NCBI GenBank assembly: GCA_040757115.1
Contig: JBFLYA010000140.1
Span: 1 to 9,708, forward strand
Direction of reading: 5' to 3'
Origin: a bacterium
GTDB lineage: Bacteria; UBA9089; CG2-30-40-21; SBAY01
Length of the DNA stretch: 9,708 nt
Of this stretch, positions 6,868 through 9,708 are shown piece after piece. Under the pieces are notes generated by a model. The model had not been told where the DNA came from. It made no database searches and saw only the letters and a program-made list of their open reading frames with translations. Position numbers and translations under genes: made by a program. The first letter of the stretch is position 1; each line of letters begins with the position of its first letter.

Positions 6868-7103
6868 GTAAGCGTTCAGGTGGTGTAAGAAAAGGAGATA
6901 TGGAGATAAAGGAGATAAGGGGATATTATTAAAAAAATTGAAATTAGTAGAACTAATAGAAATTTATGGAAATTTGTTGTTTCCCACAATCAATTTCTAC
7001 CTATTTCTATAAATTTCAATCTATTTCTATTATCTTATCTCCATATCGTCCTTATCTCCTTATCCCCTTTCTTACACTTTTGATATATAGCCTGAACGGT
7101 TAC
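6868..7103 (+). mobile_element. IS66-type MITE, copy 1 (236 bp), between promoter and pcm
   Basis: Termini GTAAGCGTTCAGG (6868-6880) and the complement of CCTGAACGGTTAC (7091-7103) match at 12 of 13. They are flanked by the perfect 8-bp duplication AATAATTG (6860-6867 and 7104-7111). GTAA ends with an 8-bp duplication are the hallmark of the IS66 family. The interior is self-complementary: GGAGATA-type purine repeats at the left face TATCTCC-type repeats at the right, and AATAGAAATTT-type arms face their complements around TTTCCCACAAT. No ORF is present, so it is non-autonomous. About 95% identical to the inverted copy at 8020-8258. A further terminus-like sequence, GTAATCGTTCAAC, lies at 7112-7124 just outside the duplication. 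Confidence 0.88.
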
Positions 7104-7159
7104 AATAATTGGTAATCGTTCAACCCTGCCCATCAGACTGTACAAGGAGATTTTGTAAG

Positions 7160-7876
7160 ATGAACAAATATATTCTTTTCATAATTTTGCTTATGAGTTT
7201 AAACTTAATTTCCTGCCAGAAATCTACATTACCACCGAGTAAATACACATCTCTACGAGAACAAATGATTCAGGAACAGATTATCGCCAGAGGTGTATCT
7301 GACCAATTAGTCTTAAAGGCAATGCTAAAGGTAGAAAGGCATAAGTTTGTTCCAGATGAAGTAAAAGAAATGGCTTATATTGATAGCCCACTTCCAATAG
7401 GGGAAGACCAAACTATTTCTCAACCATATATTGTTGCCTTGATGACCGAGTTATTAGGGTTAAAAGGGGATGAGAAGGTGCTTGAAATAGGCACTGGTTC
7501 TGGCTATCAGGCGGCAATATTAGCCGAGATAGTCAAAGAAGTCTATACCATTGAAATCCTCAAACCTTTAGCTGATACTGCCCGCCAAAAACTACAAAAA
7601 TTAGGCTATAAGAACATCAAAGTTAAATGCGGAGATGGATATAAAGGTTGGGAAGAATATGCACCCTATGATGGGATAATAGTTACCTGCGCCCCAGACC
7701 ATATCCCACAACCACTAACAGAACAATTAAAAATAGGTGGCAGAATGGTTATCCCGGTTGGAGAATCATATCAAGTGCTTTTACTACTGACTAAAATATC
7801 AAATACACAATTTAGTCGTAAACCTATTATCCCTGTGAGATTTGTGCCTATGACTGGCGAGGGACAAAAAAGATAG
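7160..7876 (+). CDS. pcm: Protein-L-isoaspartate O-methyltransferase, predicted exported lipoprotein
   Basis: Repairs proteins by methylating isoaspartyl residues with S-adenosylmethionine. The methyltransferase core is clear: MIQEQIIARGVSD, DSPLPIGEDQTISQPYIVA (75-93), SAM motif VLEIGTGSGYQA (107-118), CGDGYKGW and the C-terminal RFVPMTGEG. Unusually, the 238-residue chain starts with a hydrophobic signal peptide and lipobox LISC with C19 (MNKYILFIILLMSLNLISC), so it should be a membrane-anchored lipoprotein outside the cytoplasm. The ATG at 7160 has AAGGAGA nine bases upstream. A TTG at 7109 would start inside the MITE target duplication and is rejected. The gene lies between two inverted MITE copies. 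Function of the core is near certain; export is a strong prediction from the N-terminus. Confidence 0.93.
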   Translation: MNKYILFIILLMSLNLISCQKSTLPPSKYTSLREQMIQEQIIARGVSDQLVLKAMLKVERHKFVPDEVKEMAYIDSPLPIGEDQTISQPYIVALMTELLGLKGDEKVLEIGTGSGYQAAILAEIVKEVYTIEILKPLADTARQKLQKLGYKNIKVKCGDGYKGWEEYAPYDGIIVTCAPDHIPQPLTEQLKIGGRMVIPVGESYQVLLLLTKISNTQFSRKPIIPVRFVPMTGEGQKR

Positions 7877-7879
7877 AGG

Positions 7880-8289
7880 GTAACTATTCAGCCACTGATT
7901 AACACGGATTAGCACGGATAAATAGCAGAGGGCAGAGGACAACAGAAGGAAAAACCTTCAGCCTAATTACGGACACGGCTCCCGGACACGATTCACGAAT
8001 TTTCCGTGTTTCATCCGTGGTAACCGTTCAGGCTATATATCAAAAGTGTAAGAAAGGGGATAAGGAGATAAGGGTGATATGGAGATAAGATAATAGAAAT
8101 AGATTGAAATTTATAGAAATAGGTAGAAATTGATTGTGGGAAACAACAAATTTCTATAAATTTCTATTATAGTTTCTACTAATTTCAATTTTTTTAATAA
8201 TATCTCCCTATCTCCTTAATCTCCACATCTCCTTTTGTTACACTACCTGAACGCTTACCATCCGTGTTCATCTGTGGCTGAACAGTTAC
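7880..8289. mobile_element. Older fold-back element with GTAA ends, interrupted by MITE copy 2
   Basis: The ends 7880-7907 and 8262-8289 are inverted repeats matching at 25 of 28, beginning GTAACTRTTCAGCCAC and running into ACGGATTA/ACACGG-type repeats. The complementarity continues further inward (CACGGATTAGCACGGA against TCCGTGTTTCATCCGTG). Removing the 239-bp MITE and one 8-bp duplication leaves a 163-bp element. The GTAA start again suggests IS66-type ends, but I see no clean target duplication (GATAGAGG against AGTGAGGG). It begins three bases after the pcm stop and ends immediately before the tgt RBS, so it fills the pcm-tgt gap. No gene is present in it. The interior at 7923-7950 carries a purine-rich GCAGAGGGCAGAGGA repeat. 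Confidence 0.7.
8020..8258 (-). mobile_element. IS66-type MITE, copy 2 (239 bp), inverted and nested
   Basis: Reverse-complement copy of 6868-7103, with a three-base length difference and roughly ten substitutions, most of them in one arm. Termini GTAACCGTTCAGG (8020-8032) and CCTGAACGCTTAC (8246-8258). The perfect 8-bp duplication CATCCGTG lies at 8012-8019 and 8259-8266, inside the older element at 7880-8289; this proves insertion into that element. It contains no ORF. A poor promoter-like pair (TTGTGG, 15 bases, TATAAA) points toward tgt but is not convincing. Confidence 0.88.
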
Positions 8290-8294
8290 AGTGA

Positions 8295-9428
<1,134 letters not shown>

Positions 9429-9438
<10 letters not shown>

Positions 9439-9708
9439 CAAACGAAGATGAAAATGGGTTTGATGGTTTGATGGTTCAGGTGAAATCAGGCTGAAGCCTG
9501 CGGCTACCAGCCTTCCCGAATCTCGATTTTCAGGGGAAAGGAAGTTTCACGCCAAGCACGCAAAGAACGCAAAGGGAAATCAGGGAAAAAATTACCTTTG
9601 CGTCCTTTGCGTGAAAAAACTATTTTCAGGAGAAACGGACATGAGCCAAGGCTCACAAAGGGCAATGAAAATGGGAGAAGGACAACCCCCTAACCCCCTT
9701 TATTAAGG
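9429..9708. other. Gene-free tail made of short dispersed repeats
   Basis: No credible CDS is seen on either strand in these 280 bases. The stretch holds a duplicated TTTGATGG (about 9458-9473), a perfect palindrome CAGGCTGAAGCCTG (9487-9500) within a GGCTGAAGCCTGCGGCTAC motif, a nine-base-unit inverted repeat (9548-9613), GAGCC-AA-GGCTC (9642-9653), an 11-base direct repeat ATGAAAATGGG (9448-9458 and 9665-9675), and a CCCCCTAACCCCC terminus cut by the window edge. Confidence 0.7.
9548..9613. repeat. Inverted repeat built of 9-base CACGCAAAG units
   Basis: Three tandem nonamers (CACGCCAAG, CACGCAAAG, AACGCAAAG; 9548-9574) face two inverted ones (9595-9612). The paired arms 9557-9575 and 9595-9613 match at 18 of 19 around a 19-base loop. 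ATTTTCAGGGGAAA (9526-9539) and ATTTTCAGGAGAAA (9622-9635) flank the hairpin as a 13-of-14 direct repeat, hinting that it arrived as a unit. Confidence 0.7.

Noticed and set aside
7109-7159. TTG-initiated extension of Pcm
   Set aside because: It starts within the MITE target duplication, lacks an RBS and would bury the lipoprotein signal peptide.
8126-8157. Outward promoter in MITE copy 2 driving tgt
   Set aside because: TTGTGG and TATAAA are only 15 bases apart and the region is AT-rich; not convincing without start-site data.
6868-8258. Inverted MITEs as ends of one composite transposon carrying pcm
   Set aside because: Each copy has its own distinct 8-bp duplication, showing two separate insertions rather than movement as one unit.
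9641-9706. 21-codon ATG frame near the right edge
   Set aside because: It runs through palindromic and C-rich repeat sequence and has no conserved-looking product.

Overview
The window is an AT-rich bacterial chromosome segment with a conserved housekeeping core and gaps full of fold-back repeats. It most likely comes from an uncultured, diderm-type lineage; the lipoprotein-type signal peptide and the repeat style suggest this, but the phylum cannot be named from sequence alone. There are ten CDSs (one cut by the left edge) and no rRNA, tRNA or CRISPR array.

Left (1-1797): the start of an unidentified minus-strand gene with a self-complementary leader; a 200-bp fold-back element with an 8-bp target duplication; then a plus-strand gene for an Endonuclease Q-type PHP-domain DNA repair nuclease. 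That protein ends in the pentapeptide QLSLF, a textbook bacterial sliding-clamp binding motif. Centre (1798-6659, minus strand): the conserved translation/envelope operon rpsB-tsf-(small coiled-coil membrane protein)-pyrH-frr-uppS-cdsA. Most junctions are tight or overlapping, but a 195-bp palindromic element separates pyrH from frr. The operon starts from a divergent promoter region at about 6660-6860. CdsA and the EndoQ gene converge with no bases between their stop codons.

Right (6660-9708, plus strand): a near-consensus promoter (TTGACA, 17 bp, TATAAA) faces a gene for an exported, lipoprotein-type L-isoaspartate O-methyltransferase (pcm). A 236-bp MITE lies between promoter and gene. A second, inverted copy lies after pcm, nested inside an older repeat element, and is followed by tgt (queuine tRNA-ribosyltransferase). 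Both MITE copies have 13-bp termini starting GTAA and perfect 8-bp target duplications, which points to mobilisation by an IS66-type transposase. After tgt there are about 280 bases of short inverted and direct repeats and no gene.

Functionally, the minus-strand operon links ribosome assembly and recycling (S2, EF-Ts, RRF) with UMP kinase and with lipid-carrier and phospholipid precursor synthesis (UppS, CdsA). The plus-strand genes concern damage repair (deaminated DNA, isoaspartyl protein) and tRNA modification. The most notable findings are the probable clamp-coupled EndoQ, the two-copy IS66-type MITE family bracketing pcm, the nested insertion, and the fact that every large gap in the window holds a different fold-back element.
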